From the IMG/VR virus record IMGVR_UViG_3300021962_000529, positions 1 through 27,096 of that record: a DNA stretch of 27,096 nt, one strand, 5' to 3'. Below are positions 16,247 to 22,978 of the stretch, one piece after another. This DNA comes from a virus. Each line of letters opens with the position of its first letter. Position 1 is the first letter of the stretch. The translations under genes and the position numbers were made by a program. The notes under the pieces were generated by a model. It ran no database searches. It was given only the letters and a program-made list of their open reading frames with translations, and was not told the origin of the DNA.

Positions 16247-16517
16247 TGTATTTTTGTTTATATGTATCTGCTTTGGCTTGAAGGTTTGCTAATTGGGCTT
16301 TGTCTTCTTGAATTTGAAGCTTATAACCTTCAGCTATACTATCTAGTTTAGCTATTTGAATATGGGTAGAGTCAACTTGAGCTTGAAGCGAGTCATTAGC
16401 TCGCTCAAGCTCGTTGATTTTATTTTTCAAGTCAGATCCCTGATCTAATCTTCTATAAATAGCTATTATAACAAGGATTAGAGCAATGTAACTTAAAATT
16501 CTAGTATATTTAAGCAT
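16173..16517 (-). CDS. Rz-like i-spanin candidate (inner-membrane anchor plus coiled coil)
   Basis: A 114-residue protein. Residues 5-22 are a single N-terminal transmembrane helix (TRILSYIALILVIIAIYRRL). The rest is a long coiled coil (about 28-100) with heptad Leu/Ile/Ala and many Gln/Asp, ending LTGNALVSEFTNAFQ. This is the topology of Rz-type inner-membrane spanins, which bridge to an outer-membrane partner and fuse the two membranes at lysis. The partner candidate starts inside the 3' end of this gene (74-base overlap). A gap of one base separates it from the upstream gene. No cysteine is present. No endolysin or clear holin is visible in the window, so the lysis role rests on topology and overlap. 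Confidence 0.7.
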   Translation of the reverse strand: MLKYTRILSYIALILVIIAIYRRLDQGSDLKNKINELERANDSLQAQVDSTHIQIAKLDSIAEGYKLQIQEDKAQLANLQAKADTYKQKYNEKNNRISGLTGNALVSEFTNAFQ

Positions 16518-16518
16518 A

Positions 16519-17472
16519 TTAATCCTCGTCAGTTGAAACTATATCAATATCAAGATCTTGTTTCTTGATTTTTTTATTGATAAATGCTTCACGGCTAGCT
16601 TTTAATTTTTTTCTAAGTTCAGTTTTAGCTTTTAGATCATCCATAAATTCAGCCTCTTCTGGAGTGTATTTTTTAGTAGATCCTTTAGCTGCAATTTCTT
16701 TTGCTCTAGCTAGTTTAGATTCTAAATCAGCGCTTAAGTCTTGGATTTGAGTATCAATACCATCAAGGTCTCTAATTCCTAAAGCTCTTAAACCTTTAGC
16801 ATCAAAAGATGTTTTTGGTTGAGATAAGTCTGCTGCTTTAAGGGCTCTTTTAACAAATGCTTTAGTAGGAGTTTTACCTACAACCTTAACATCACCTCCC
16901 ATAGTGTAAGCTATAGCATCTGAAGATCTTTTACTTCCTTTTTTAGGACCTCTTTTACCTGGTTCTTTTGGTTCTTTAGGTTCTCCAGGTTCAACTGGTT
17001 CAGATCCTTTAAGTCTAGCTGAGCTAATAAATGGGGCTAAGTCACCGTCTAAAACTTTTCTAGAAGGTACATTATTAAAGCTAGCTATACTAGTTTTACC
17101 TAATGCTTGGGCTAGTTTTTCAAAGTTTACTTTTTCTTCATCTTTAAGTATTCTTAAAGCAAGTTGTAAATTCTTTTGTCCTGGGTTATCTTTGATAGCT
17201 TTATCAATGGCAGCTTTGGCTTCTTCTTTATCTACATCATCTTTAATTTTGTAGAAGGCTGCGAATTCATTTAGTTGGTCTTCTTCTTGAAGATTTACAC
17301 TACCACCTTTATCAAGGGTTTGAAGGGCATTAGTTTTAGCTTGAGTATTTAAGCTACTAAATTCTGGGGTGGTTTGTATATCATCTTTAGCTCCTTTTCC
17401 AGCATAAGTGCCTTCAGATAGCTCGCTTACAATCATCTCGCGGATTGCGAGCTTCAATTCAGATAATTTCAT
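16519..17472 (-). CDS. Lys/Glu-rich putative internal virion protein with targeting-like N-terminus
   Basis: A 317-residue, highly charged, soluble protein. The N-terminal 20 residues form an amphipathic helix (MKLSELKLAIREMIVSEL) ending SE|GTYAGKG, an LxE|G site of the gp21-protease type. A proline-rich hinge with EPGEPKEPKEPGKRGPKKG at about 158-176 separates two helical regions. The C-terminal ~100 residues are coiled-coil-like and rich in Lys, ending in an acidic tail (DIDIVSTDED). No enzyme motif is recognised. I infer a DNA-binding or core protein packaged in the prohead. It begins the unit leading to the spanin-like pair and the terminase, with the ATATTTATAA motif 21 bases upstream. 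Confidence 0.65.
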   Translation of the reverse strand: MKLSELKLAIREMIVSELSEGTYAGKGAKDDIQTTPEFSSLNTQAKTNALQTLDKGGSVNLQEEDQLNEFAAFYKIKDDVDKEEAKAAIDKAIKDNPGQKNLQLALRILKDEEKVNFEKLAQALGKTSIASFNNVPSRKVLDGDLAPFISSARLKGSEPVEPGEPKEPKEPGKRGPKKGSKRSSDAIAYTMGGDVKVVGKTPTKAFVKRALKAADLSQPKTSFDAKGLRALGIRDLDGIDTQIQDLSADLESKLARAKEIAAKGSTKKYTPEEAEFMDDLKAKTELRKKLKASREAFINKKIKKQDLDIDIVSTDED

Positions 17473-17493
17473 CTCTAATAAATTATGGTTTTC

Positions 17494-17503
17494 TTATAAA
17501 TAT
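17494..17503 (-). promoter_or_regulatory. Intergenic ATATTTATAA motif, copy 6
   Basis: The plus strand reads TTATAAATAT. The kinase stop codon TAA (17505-17503) fuses into TAA-TAT-TTA-TAA. The spacing to the ATG at 17472 is 21 bases, the longest of the set. Confidence 0.5.
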
Positions 17504-18033
17504 TATAGACCTAACTGAAATTTAAGCTGTTTGATACGCTCCTCAGTTGGACCTTCTAATATACCATAATTTTTCATAAGTGACTTATATCGTTCAATTT
17601 GTCTAACAATAACAAAGTCAATAAGTTTTCTATATTCAAGATCAGTCTCACGAACTCCATTGTCTTCCATTTCTACTCCTTCAGGAGAAATATAGAAAAT
17701 ATAATCATATTCTTTAATTAGAAGACAGGCTAATGACTCAAAATCATATTTTTCTGTATGAGACATTGAATTGGATGCCTTAGCAAATGCTATAACATCA
17801 ATGATAGTACGATCTGTAATAATGTTTTCTTGCATTAATTCCATAGAACGTTCTGCTAGAAATACTAACTGACCTTTTAGAGTAGAGTCAGTGTTTAAAG
17901 GAATACCTTGTTCCATTAGATACTTAGAACGTTCTGTTCTAAAGTTGTAATCTTTAAATTCAGGTAACTCCTGTAAAGCTTTTACTAGTGTAGTCTTACC
18001 TACACTCATAGTACCACAAAAACCTATTTTCAT
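17503..18033 (-). CDS. NadR-like P-loop nucleotide/nucleoside kinase (AAA_28 type)
   Basis: A 176-residue cytoplasmic P-loop protein. Walker A is GTMSVGKT at residues 7-14. A lid/substrate region has RTERSKYLMEQG (33-44), and the DRTIIDVIAFAKAS motif (about 74-87) is typical of the AAA_28/NadR ribosylnicotinamide-kinase-like fold. The IFYISPEG strand (112-119) and a C-terminal helix complete a small kinase. Related domains phosphorylate nicotinamide riboside or other nucleosides. The substrate here is unknown, and no NMN adenylyltransferase domain is attached. Its start overlaps the cupin stop by 4 bases (ATGA), so the two are probably co-translated. Confidence 0.82.
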   Translation of the reverse strand: MKIGFCGTMSVGKTTLVKALQELPEFKDYNFRTERSKYLMEQGIPLNTDSTLKGQLVFLAERSMELMQENIITDRTIIDVIAFAKASNSMSHTEKYDFESLACLLIKEYDYIFYISPEGVEMEDNGVRETDLEYRKLIDFVIVRQIERYKSLMKNYGILEGPTEERIKQLKFQLGL

Positions 18034-18416
18034 GCTTGTGAATCTCCGGGTTTAATTCTATAACTGTCTGAATCGAAATGTTGAGTTGATACTTCAAATA
18101 TAGTAGCTCCATCTGTTAAGGCCAAGAGCTGATGAGGTTGTCCTGGGAGAAGGTGAATACAATCTCCTTCTTTAATTAGGATTTCATTTTGGTAAGCAGT
18201 TTCAGTATCAATATACTTGTATGTAAAGACACCTTTAGAAACATACCATGCTTCATCTTTAAGCAAATGGTAGTGCATTGAGAATTGTTTACCTTGTTTA
18301 AACACTAAAAGTTTACCACAATAGAGTTCATTATTGATAATCCAAAGCTCATGGCCCCAAGCTTTTTCTACTCGTTTACCTTCATAAGGTTGAGCTTGAA
18401 GTGAATGTTCTCTCAT
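18030..18416 (-). CDS. Cupin-domain protein
   Basis: A 128-residue single-domain cupin. Motif 1 is FSMHYHLLKDEAWYVSKG (45-62), giving metal ligands His48, His50 and Glu55. Motif 2 is HLLPGQPHQLLAL (88-100) with His95. The start KAWGHELWIINNELYCGKLL resembles the sugar-phosphate isomerase/mannose-6-phosphate isomerase type II branch of cupins ('xKPWGxexwi..'). A role in sugar-nucleotide or small-molecule modification is therefore possible, but the reaction is not predictable. It lies 2 bases after the small gene upstream and overlaps the kinase downstream. Confidence 0.85.
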   Translation of the reverse strand: MREHSLQAQPYEGKRVEKAWGHELWIINNELYCGKLLVFKQGKQFSMHYHLLKDEAWYVSKGVFTYKYIDTETAYQNEILIKEGDCIHLLPGQPHQLLALTDGATIFEVSTQHFDSDSYRIKPGDSQA

Positions 18417-18417
18417 A

Positions 18418-18690
18418 TTAGAATCGGGTAGCGCCCTTCATTGAAGCATTCTTATACCAAGGCAAACCTTCACGATTCTTACGAGCCTCTTCCCACTGCT
18501 CCAGGGTCATTTTTTTACCGTATAGGTAATATTCTTTTTTAGATTTATCTTCCTCAGTAAGAGGTTCTACAGCTGGTCCATCCCAATTATGCATTTTCCA
18601 ACCATCTTGGTCTTTTTCTTTGAACAAATGAATAGTGCAACCATTAGACTTGATGGTTTTGGTTTCGTAAACGCGGGGTTTGCCGTACAT
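18418..18690 (-). CDS. Small phage protein with GPA/YLYGKK repeat-like motif
   Basis: A 90-residue soluble protein. KMHNWDGPAVEPLTEEDKSK (about 32-51) followed by KEYYLYGKKMTLEQWEEARK (52-71) matches the general pattern 'H...GPAx......EYYxxGxxhsxexW' seen in short repeat proteins of phages and bacteria. The C-terminus is PWYKNASMKGATRF. The function of that motif family is unknown to me. It lies 2 bases before the cupin gene, probably in one operon. A 48-base AT-rich gap (18691-18738) precedes it. Confidence 0.7.
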   Translation of the reverse strand: MYGKPRVYETKTIKSNGCTIHLFKEKDQDGWKMHNWDGPAVEPLTEEDKSKKEYYLYGKKMTLEQWEEARKNREGLPWYKNASMKGATRF

Positions 18691-18738
18691 AACTTATTGT
18701 TTTTATTAATTATATCTAAAGATAACAAATAGATCCTA

Positions 18739-18978
18739 TTAGGCCAAACCTGAGGTTTCAATGTAGTCTAAGAAATCTTTGAATACTTGACCATTAACCT
18801 CGTTTTTGCTTGACTCTAATAGCATTCCATAGATGTCACTTGACTCAGTTAGTAACTGGGTAAATTTACCTAAGGTGGCTTCACACATTAGGTTATAGTG
18901 AGCATCATCACTATAATCGTCTATATCGTTTAAGAACAGACGAATATTCTCATTTAAATCTTTTGCTGATAGCTTCAT
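18739..18978 (-). CDS. Small acidic protein, unknown function
   Basis: A 79-residue acidic helical protein when read from the ATG at 18978 (MKLSAKDLNENIRLFLNDID), ending KDFLDYIETSGLA. A GTG at 19011 would add 11 residues and a longer overlap with the upstream gene. I prefer the ATG because it leaves only a 29-base overlap. No motif is recognised. It lies between the DUF6884-like gene and the small GPA-motif gene and is probably co-transcribed with them. Confidence 0.6.
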   Translation of the reverse strand: MKLSAKDLNENIRLFLNDIDDYSDDAHYNLMCEATLGKFTQLLTESSDIYGMLLESSKNEVNGQVFKDFLDYIETSGLA

Positions 18979-19426
18979 GGATAAGGTTTTTAATGTATTT
19001 GATAGCTTCACCTAATTGACTATTTAGCCACTTTAGACGTTCTCCAAATTTTTTATTGGCTAAAGGTGTCTCAACATTCTTCATTACACCAGTTAATGGT
19101 TTCATGTACTCACTTCCTGTTAGAAAAGTAAAAGTGTCTTTTTCAGGATTAATTCCTTTTGCTTTCATTTGAGAAATTACTTTTTCTCCCCAGGCTGCTT
19201 TTTCATCTGCTTTCATATCCTTTAGAGTTAGATCATATGGTTCTAACTTTTGATCTAAAGGTACAAGATGATGTTTTGCAGATAAGATGAACATCTTGTC
19301 TGGTTTAAGTCTTTTACCATATTCTAATGTTTTACGGAACATTGGAGAGGCTGAGTATAACTCCTGAGCAGGAGCAGCATGGTCTGTTTTAGACTTAGTA
19401 CAGCTTAGTAAGACAATATTGGCCAT
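18950..19426 (-). CDS. DUF6884-like protein
   Basis: A 158-residue soluble protein with the DUF6884-type pattern. It has a beta strand followed by SCTKSK (8-13), then APAQELYSASPMF (18-30), then MFILSAKHHLVPLDQKLEPY (45-64) and DLTLKDM. The conserved cysteine, the AxELYxxSxxF block and the ILSAKHxLVPxD block are all present. The fold is thought to relate to domains next to tRNA-guanine transglycosylases, but the biochemical role is unknown. DNA or nucleotide modification would be a guess. It carries the ATATTTATAA motif 8 bases before its start. The C-terminal ~25 residues (GEAIKYIKNLIHEAISKRFK) form an amphipathic basic helix. Confidence 0.8.
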   Translation of the reverse strand: MANIVLLSCTKSKTDHAAPAQELYSASPMFRKTLEYGKRLKPDKMFILSAKHHLVPLDQKLEPYDLTLKDMKADEKAAWGEKVISQMKAKGINPEKDTFTFLTGSEYMKPLTGVMKNVETPLANKKFGERLKWLNSQLGEAIKYIKNLIHEAISKRFK

Positions 19427-19434
19427 CTTTTTCG

Positions 19435-19444
19435 TTATAAATAT
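19435..19444 (-). promoter_or_regulatory. Intergenic ATATTTATAA motif, copy 7
   Basis: The plus strand reads TTATAAATAT. The FAD-enzyme stop codon TAA (19446-19444) fuses into TAA-TAT-TTA-TAA, which ends 8 bases before the ATG at 19426. Confidence 0.5.
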
Positions 19445-20820
19445 TAAACGAAGTGTAAATGGTCATGAAAGTCTGGGTATAGATCTGGGTGATGGAAGTA
19501 GTTAAGAATATCTTCAGCTACATAAATTGCCTGAGCTCCTGAAACTGTGATACCACGAGCAGACAAAGCATCTCCTACAAAGTGTACATTTGGGAACTTA
19601 GTTAGAGACAAGTTGCGGTAGCTTACAAGTGGTTCAGGTGAAAGATATTTTACTTCAGGCATATAAATTCCCCAATCATCACCCAATGTTGGGAATACAA
19701 TTTGCATTTCTGTAATAAAATCTTCAATGTATTGAGCATATTCTTCACCTAATGCTTCAAACAAGGGATCCATATTATCAACTTGAACTGCTGATACTTC
19801 ATTACCTTCAGATGTAGTAGATGGTTTACGTGAAGGGCTATAGTAAGTACCAGTACCATTTACTTGAAGTTTTTTAACTGCCTCTCTTGACCATTCAAAT
19901 GGATTTGAAATACCATTGATTTCCATCAAGATGCCAAAATTGGTCATATCGTTTCGGTAACGCATATCTTTTTTAGCGTGACCATTGTAACTATGATCTC
20001 CATATGTTTCTTCTACAGCAACATAAGCGGCGTTATTGTTTGTACAGAATGAACGAAGTGAAACACCTTTATCTTCAAACTTTTTATACAACTTAAAGTC
20101 GTATGATATATCAATTAGTTTCTGGAAGTGTTTTTGTGGTGCCTCAAATCGAACACCAATCTGAACTGATTTAGGTTCGTCTGGAAGTTCATATTTGTTG
20201 GCTAATTCTTGAGCAAAGTCAATGCCTGATTTACCTACACCAAAAATAAGTTCATCATAAAACATACTATCGTTATCCATATTTGCGAATTCAGGTTTAA
20301 CTGATTTCATGATAACTTCGTTGTGTCTAAAATCGATGTTAGATACTTTAGTCTCCCAATGGAATTGTACACCTTTAGATACTAGATAATCATACCAATT
20401 CTTTCCAATCTCAGATAGGTAATCTGTACCTACGTGCCACACAGGAAACAAACGCAAACCAAAATATGGTTTAATAAAATCTGGTTCTGCTTCAGGATTT
20501 GAACATTGTACTTCCTCTGGTTTGGGATGGAAACGCTTGAAATTGGTAATTACTTGATCCATCAACTCCATTGCTTTTTCCTCACCACAATACTTAGACA
20601 ATTGGCCTCCAATTGCAGTGTGGTAAGTAAGTTTACCATCAGACCAACCACCTGCACCTAAGAAACCTGTCATTACTTCTTCAGGTTTGCGATTGTATGG
20701 GTCTTTACCCATATCAATGATTGTGATCAGTTCACCAGGATAACCTTTATCTACAAGTTTAGTAGCAGCATTAACTCCTGCTACGCCTGCACCTACGATT
20801 ACGATTTTCTTTTCCTTCAT
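19444..20820 (-). CDS. FAD-dependent dehydrogenase, COG2509-like
   Basis: A 458-residue flavoprotein. The N-terminal dinucleotide-binding loop is GAGVAG at 10-15, with Asp36 at the end of strand 2 (LITIID). GFLGAGGWSDGKLT at 52-65 corresponds to the 'GxGGxxxSDGKL' signature of COG2509 FAD-dependent dehydrogenases. FGVGKSGIDFA (193-203), QIGVRFEAP (220-228) and ISYDFKLY (238-245) match further blocks of that family. The C-terminal FAD loop is VHFVGDALSARGITVSGAQA at 412-431. The natural substrate of the family is not known to me. The protein looks complete and intact, so it is a candidate auxiliary metabolic gene. It stands between a hairpin and the accessory cassette, with no Shine-Dalgarno sequence. 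Confidence 0.9.
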   Translation of the reverse strand: MKEKKIVIVGAGVAGVNAATKLVDKGYPGELITIIDMGKDPYNRKPEEVMTGFLGAGGWSDGKLTYHTAIGGQLSKYCGEEKAMELMDQVITNFKRFHPKPEEVQCSNPEAEPDFIKPYFGLRLFPVWHVGTDYLSEIGKNWYDYLVSKGVQFHWETKVSNIDFRHNEVIMKSVKPEFANMDNDSMFYDELIFGVGKSGIDFAQELANKYELPDEPKSVQIGVRFEAPQKHFQKLIDISYDFKLYKKFEDKGVSLRSFCTNNNAAYVAVEETYGDHSYNGHAKKDMRYRNDMTNFGILMEINGISNPFEWSREAVKKLQVNGTGTYYSPSRKPSTTSEGNEVSAVQVDNMDPLFEALGEEYAQYIEDFITEMQIVFPTLGDDWGIYMPEVKYLSPEPLVSYRNLSLTKFPNVHFVGDALSARGITVSGAQAIYVAEDILNYFHHPDLYPDFHDHLHFV

Positions 20821-20851
20821 ATTTTTATTTATTACACATTAAGATAATTAA

Positions 20852-20888
20852 AGAGAGCCGGGACTCAAAATTGAGGCCACAGCTCTCT
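20852..20888 (-). terminator. Hairpin upstream of the FAD-dehydrogenase gene, possible terminator
   Basis: A 7-bp outer stem (AGAGAGC with GCTCTCT) encloses a second stem (GG-CTCAA with TTGAG-CC, one mismatch) and a 2-base loop. In the minus direction it lies after the gene ending at 20938 and 32 bases before the next start. The following T run is weak (TTTAATTATC), so it may be a terminator, an RNA-stability element or a leader structure. A second small GC-rich inverted repeat (GACGG/CCGTC) occurs at about 20911-20930. Confidence 0.55.
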
Positions 20889-20937
20889 AAAAAATTGTTT
20901 TTAAATAAGGCGACGGGCTATGAATCCGTCTATAAAA

Positions 20938-21687
20938 TTAAGGGTTTGTAACCAATTTATATATTGGATAACTCCCCCCAGGTTTAAAATTAGTAGGAAT
21001 ATCTAAAATAAATTCTCCCCCACCTAAATCTTTAGGAACTAAAAATATACCTCCTATACTAGCTACAGCTCCAGCTAACTTTTGTTCACCACTAGTTCCA
21101 TTATTAGAGGCTCCAAAAGTTCTAATTAAAAAATCAGCTTGGTCTTCTGGGTTTATGTAAACATTAGGTGTATAAACTCCTGAGTTAGAATCATCTTCAG
21201 CTGTCCAGTACCATCTTACTTCTTTAATTCCAGTTTCAGGACCTGTTATAAATGATCCTGTTAAAAGGATAATACCTCCTCCTAAACTAAAATCATAATT
21301 ACCACCATCTACAGTATCAAATAAAAATGAAGGTAGAATTGTAGAACCTGTTCTATTATTAAGAGCAGTACTAAATAATGCTGCTTGAGTATTTTGACCT
21401 CCTAAACTAGCACTATAAGCATTAGGTCCATTAACTTCTTGAGCTGTTTTAATGACTTTTGTAGCTGGTTCAGATCCAGTAGCAAAGGTTAAACCTAAAT
21501 CATTAATAGGAGTTCCATTAGTAGAAGTTGTAGATCCAGAAACTCTCCAGAAATTAGTAACTATAGAGGTAGGTGTTGAAGTTAAAAACCATCTTCTATC
21601 AGGATCATTAACTACACCAGCTTGCCCACTATCTAAAGATTGAGTAGGGTACCAAAAAACATATCCTGTAGTTATATAGTTAGGCAT
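20938..21687 (-). CDS. Predicted virion structural protein
   Basis: A 249-residue beta-rich protein starting MPNYITTGYVFWYPTQSLDS and ending YPIYKLVTNP. It is rich in Gly, Ser, Thr and Asn with many aromatic residues. It has RRWFLTSTPTSIVTNFWRVS (31-50) and EVRWYWTAEDDSNSGVYTPN (about 155-174). There is no signal peptide and no catalytic motif. The MPN start and composition resemble the structural proteins at 5689 and 10647. A tail, neck or decoration role is inferred from style only. It shares one base with the upstream stop (TAATG). Confidence 0.6.
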   Translation of the reverse strand: MPNYITTGYVFWYPTQSLDSGQAGVVNDPDRRWFLTSTPTSIVTNFWRVSGSTTSTNGTPINDLGLTFATGSEPATKVIKTAQEVNGPNAYSASLGGQNTQAALFSTALNNRTGSTILPSFLFDTVDGGNYDFSLGGGIILLTGSFITGPETGIKEVRWYWTAEDDSNSGVYTPNVYINPEDQADFLIRTFGASNNGTSGEQKLAGAVASIGGIFLVPKDLGGGEFILDIPTNFKPGGSYPIYKLVTNP

Positions 21688-21947
21688 TAGCTTTTATATA
21701 TTTTTATTTTTAATGGGCCTGTCCCTTTAATAGTTCTATGCCACATATGTCGTGGTATAAATATAGGTCCTTTTAGGGAAGTAGGCAAGTTATCATCTAA
21801 CTGGATTAACCAATCTGTCTCTCCTATTATCTCTAAAGTTCTATCTTCATCATCCCTATGCCACATTAACTCTATTGGGTCAATGTCTTCAGTAAATTCT
21901 CGGATGATGTATTTGTCTGTAACTTCTAGATCAGTGTATGGTTTCAT
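21687..21947 (-). CDS. Small cupin-like (double-stranded beta-helix) protein
   Basis: An 86-residue protein starting at the ATG at 21947 (MKPYTDLEV). An upstream in-frame start at 21971 is less likely because the ATG at 21947 forms an ATGA overlap with the previous stop. The pattern LMWHRDDEDRTLEIIGETDW followed by GPIFIPRHMWHRTIKGTGPL gives two His-containing beta segments, with the second having the 'xIPxxxxHxxxxG' form of cupin motif 2. It ends KIKIYKS. A metal-binding role is possible; the substrate is unknown. Confidence 0.72.
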   Translation of the reverse strand: MKPYTDLEVTDKYIIREFTEDIDPIELMWHRDDEDRTLEIIGETDWLIQLDDNLPTSLKGPIFIPRHMWHRTIKGTGPLKIKIYKS

Positions 21948-22354
21948 ACAATAGGACCACCTACAACCCAAGCATCACATGTTCGTGCTGCAGCACATTT
22001 GAATTTTAAGAATCGGCAATATCCTAACTTACCAGCCTCTATAACATCAAATGGATCTTCTGTACCTTCATCATCACCTATCCCTTTAGCGATACAATCT
22101 AATGTTTTTTCAGTGATGTCAAATGCAGCACAGTTACCACAGCGTGATGTTTTAGCTTCCTCTACAGAGTCAAGTTTCCACATATCAGCTTTAGCTTGCC
22201 AGAATTTGTTATTTGGTTCATTAGGATTTAATGGACCATAACCATATTCATTGATGGCCTTCTGTCTGTTTTGAAGGTTAAGTTCAATATTTTGAGTTGG
22301 GGCTGGACATTTATTTAGTTCAGCTTCACTTAGTATGTTGACTAGTTTTATCAT
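21944..22354 (-). CDS. Cysteine-rich phage protein with targeting-like N-terminus
   Basis: A 136-residue protein. The first ten residues are MIKLVNILSE followed by AELNK. Length, helix and LxE|A ending match the T4 capsid-targeting peptides of internal proteins (MKTYQEFIAE|A). Seven cysteines occur at 16, 72, 75, 87, 113, 120 and 126, mostly in SRCGNCAAFDI (70-80) and LGYCRFLKFKCAAARTCDAW (110-129). These suggest a metal site (Zn or Fe-S) or disulfides. Similar 'GYCxxxxFKCxxxRTCDAW' C-termini seem familiar from phage genomes, without a known function. The ATG of the next gene overlaps its stop by 4 bases. Confidence 0.72.
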   Translation of the reverse strand: MIKLVNILSEAELNKCPAPTQNIELNLQNRQKAINEYGYGPLNPNEPNNKFWQAKADMWKLDSVEEAKTSRCGNCAAFDITEKTLDCIAKGIGDDEGTEDPFDVIEAGKLGYCRFLKFKCAAARTCDAWVVGGPIV

Positions 22355-22355
22355 A

Positions 22356-22976
22356 TCACCAGAATCCTGAGAAGTTAGATTTTAATCCTAATAATTTAGC
22401 ATAGCGAGGTAAACGACAAGACCAGTATCCTGGTTTTGTTTTATCGTTCTTTTGATCACAGTTTTGTCTATCAGCGAATGCTCTACGTGCTTTAGGATCA
22501 TTTATTTTAACACGTAAGTTTTGACCTCCAGCTTTGGCACCAAATGATACTTTTTTAACCTTCTTGGTCTTAGGATCTTTTACATAAACGTAGAATTTTT
22601 TAGAGCCACCACGTTTTGGTTTTCCTAATTCTACATCTTTACCTTGGTACTCTGCTTCTTTAACTTGTTCTTCAAAGATAAAGTCTAAGTATACTTCTTT
22701 ACCTTCATAGATACCTGTATAACCTAGATCTGTTTCTAGGATAATATCTAAATCATCTCCTTGCACCTCTAGTAAGTCACGAACATATAAGTTACGAGCT
22801 TCTTTCCATAATTGGAAGTATTTTTCAGAGCCTGCTCTGTAAACATTCTCTGTTAAAGGTATCGCTTTAGAAACGTGATAATTTAGACCTTCAGACAAGG
22901 CCTGGCGCTTAACTAGGCTCTCGTTTAATAACGGAGCTTTAGGCGAATCACATACATTACATCCACAGTCACACAT
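22356..22976 (-). CDS. Conserved T4-like virion-type protein with Cys-rich start and basic C-terminus
   Basis: A 206-residue protein. It opens with a cysteine cluster MCDCGCNVCDSPK (Cys2, 4, 6 and 9) and then has several protease-site-like motifs (LLNE|S, ALSE|G, PLTE|N). A central acidic region follows. The C-terminal half is basic: KKFYVYVKDPKTKKVKKVSF, then RVKINDPKARRAFADRQNCD and QKNDKTKPGYWSCRLPRYAK. That ending recurs in T4-like cyanophage and other marine phage proteins as I remember them, and is thought to be virion-associated. It has no assigned reaction. The ATATTTATAA motif ends 2 bases before the ATG. Confidence 0.75.
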   Translation of the reverse strand: MCDCGCNVCDSPKAPLLNESLVKRQALSEGLNYHVSKAIPLTENVYRAGSEKYFQLWKEARNLYVRDLLEVQGDDLDIILETDLGYTGIYEGKEVYLDFIFEEQVKEAEYQGKDVELGKPKRGGSKKFYVYVKDPKTKKVKKVSFGAKAGGQNLRVKINDPKARRAFADRQNCDQKNDKTKPGYWSCRLPRYAKLLGLKSNFSGFW

Positions 22977-22978
22977 AC

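Noticed and set aside
16454-16461. TATAAATA on the plus strand inside the Rz-like gene.
   Set aside because: It lacks the flanking bases of the junction motif and is within a coding region, so it is probably chance.
18979-19011. GTG-initiated N-terminal extension of the small acidic gene.
   Set aside because: It would lengthen the overlap with the DUF6884-like gene to 62 bases; the ATG at 18978 is simpler, though not proven.
20911-20930. GC-rich hairpin (GACGG/CCGTC) considered as part of a tRNA.
   Set aside because: No acceptor, D or T arms can be built around it; it is more likely a small RNA hairpin or chance.
21948-21971. Upstream start adding MGCRWSYC to the small cupin-like protein.
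   Set aside because: The ATG at 21947 gives a standard 4-base ATGA overlap with the preceding stop.
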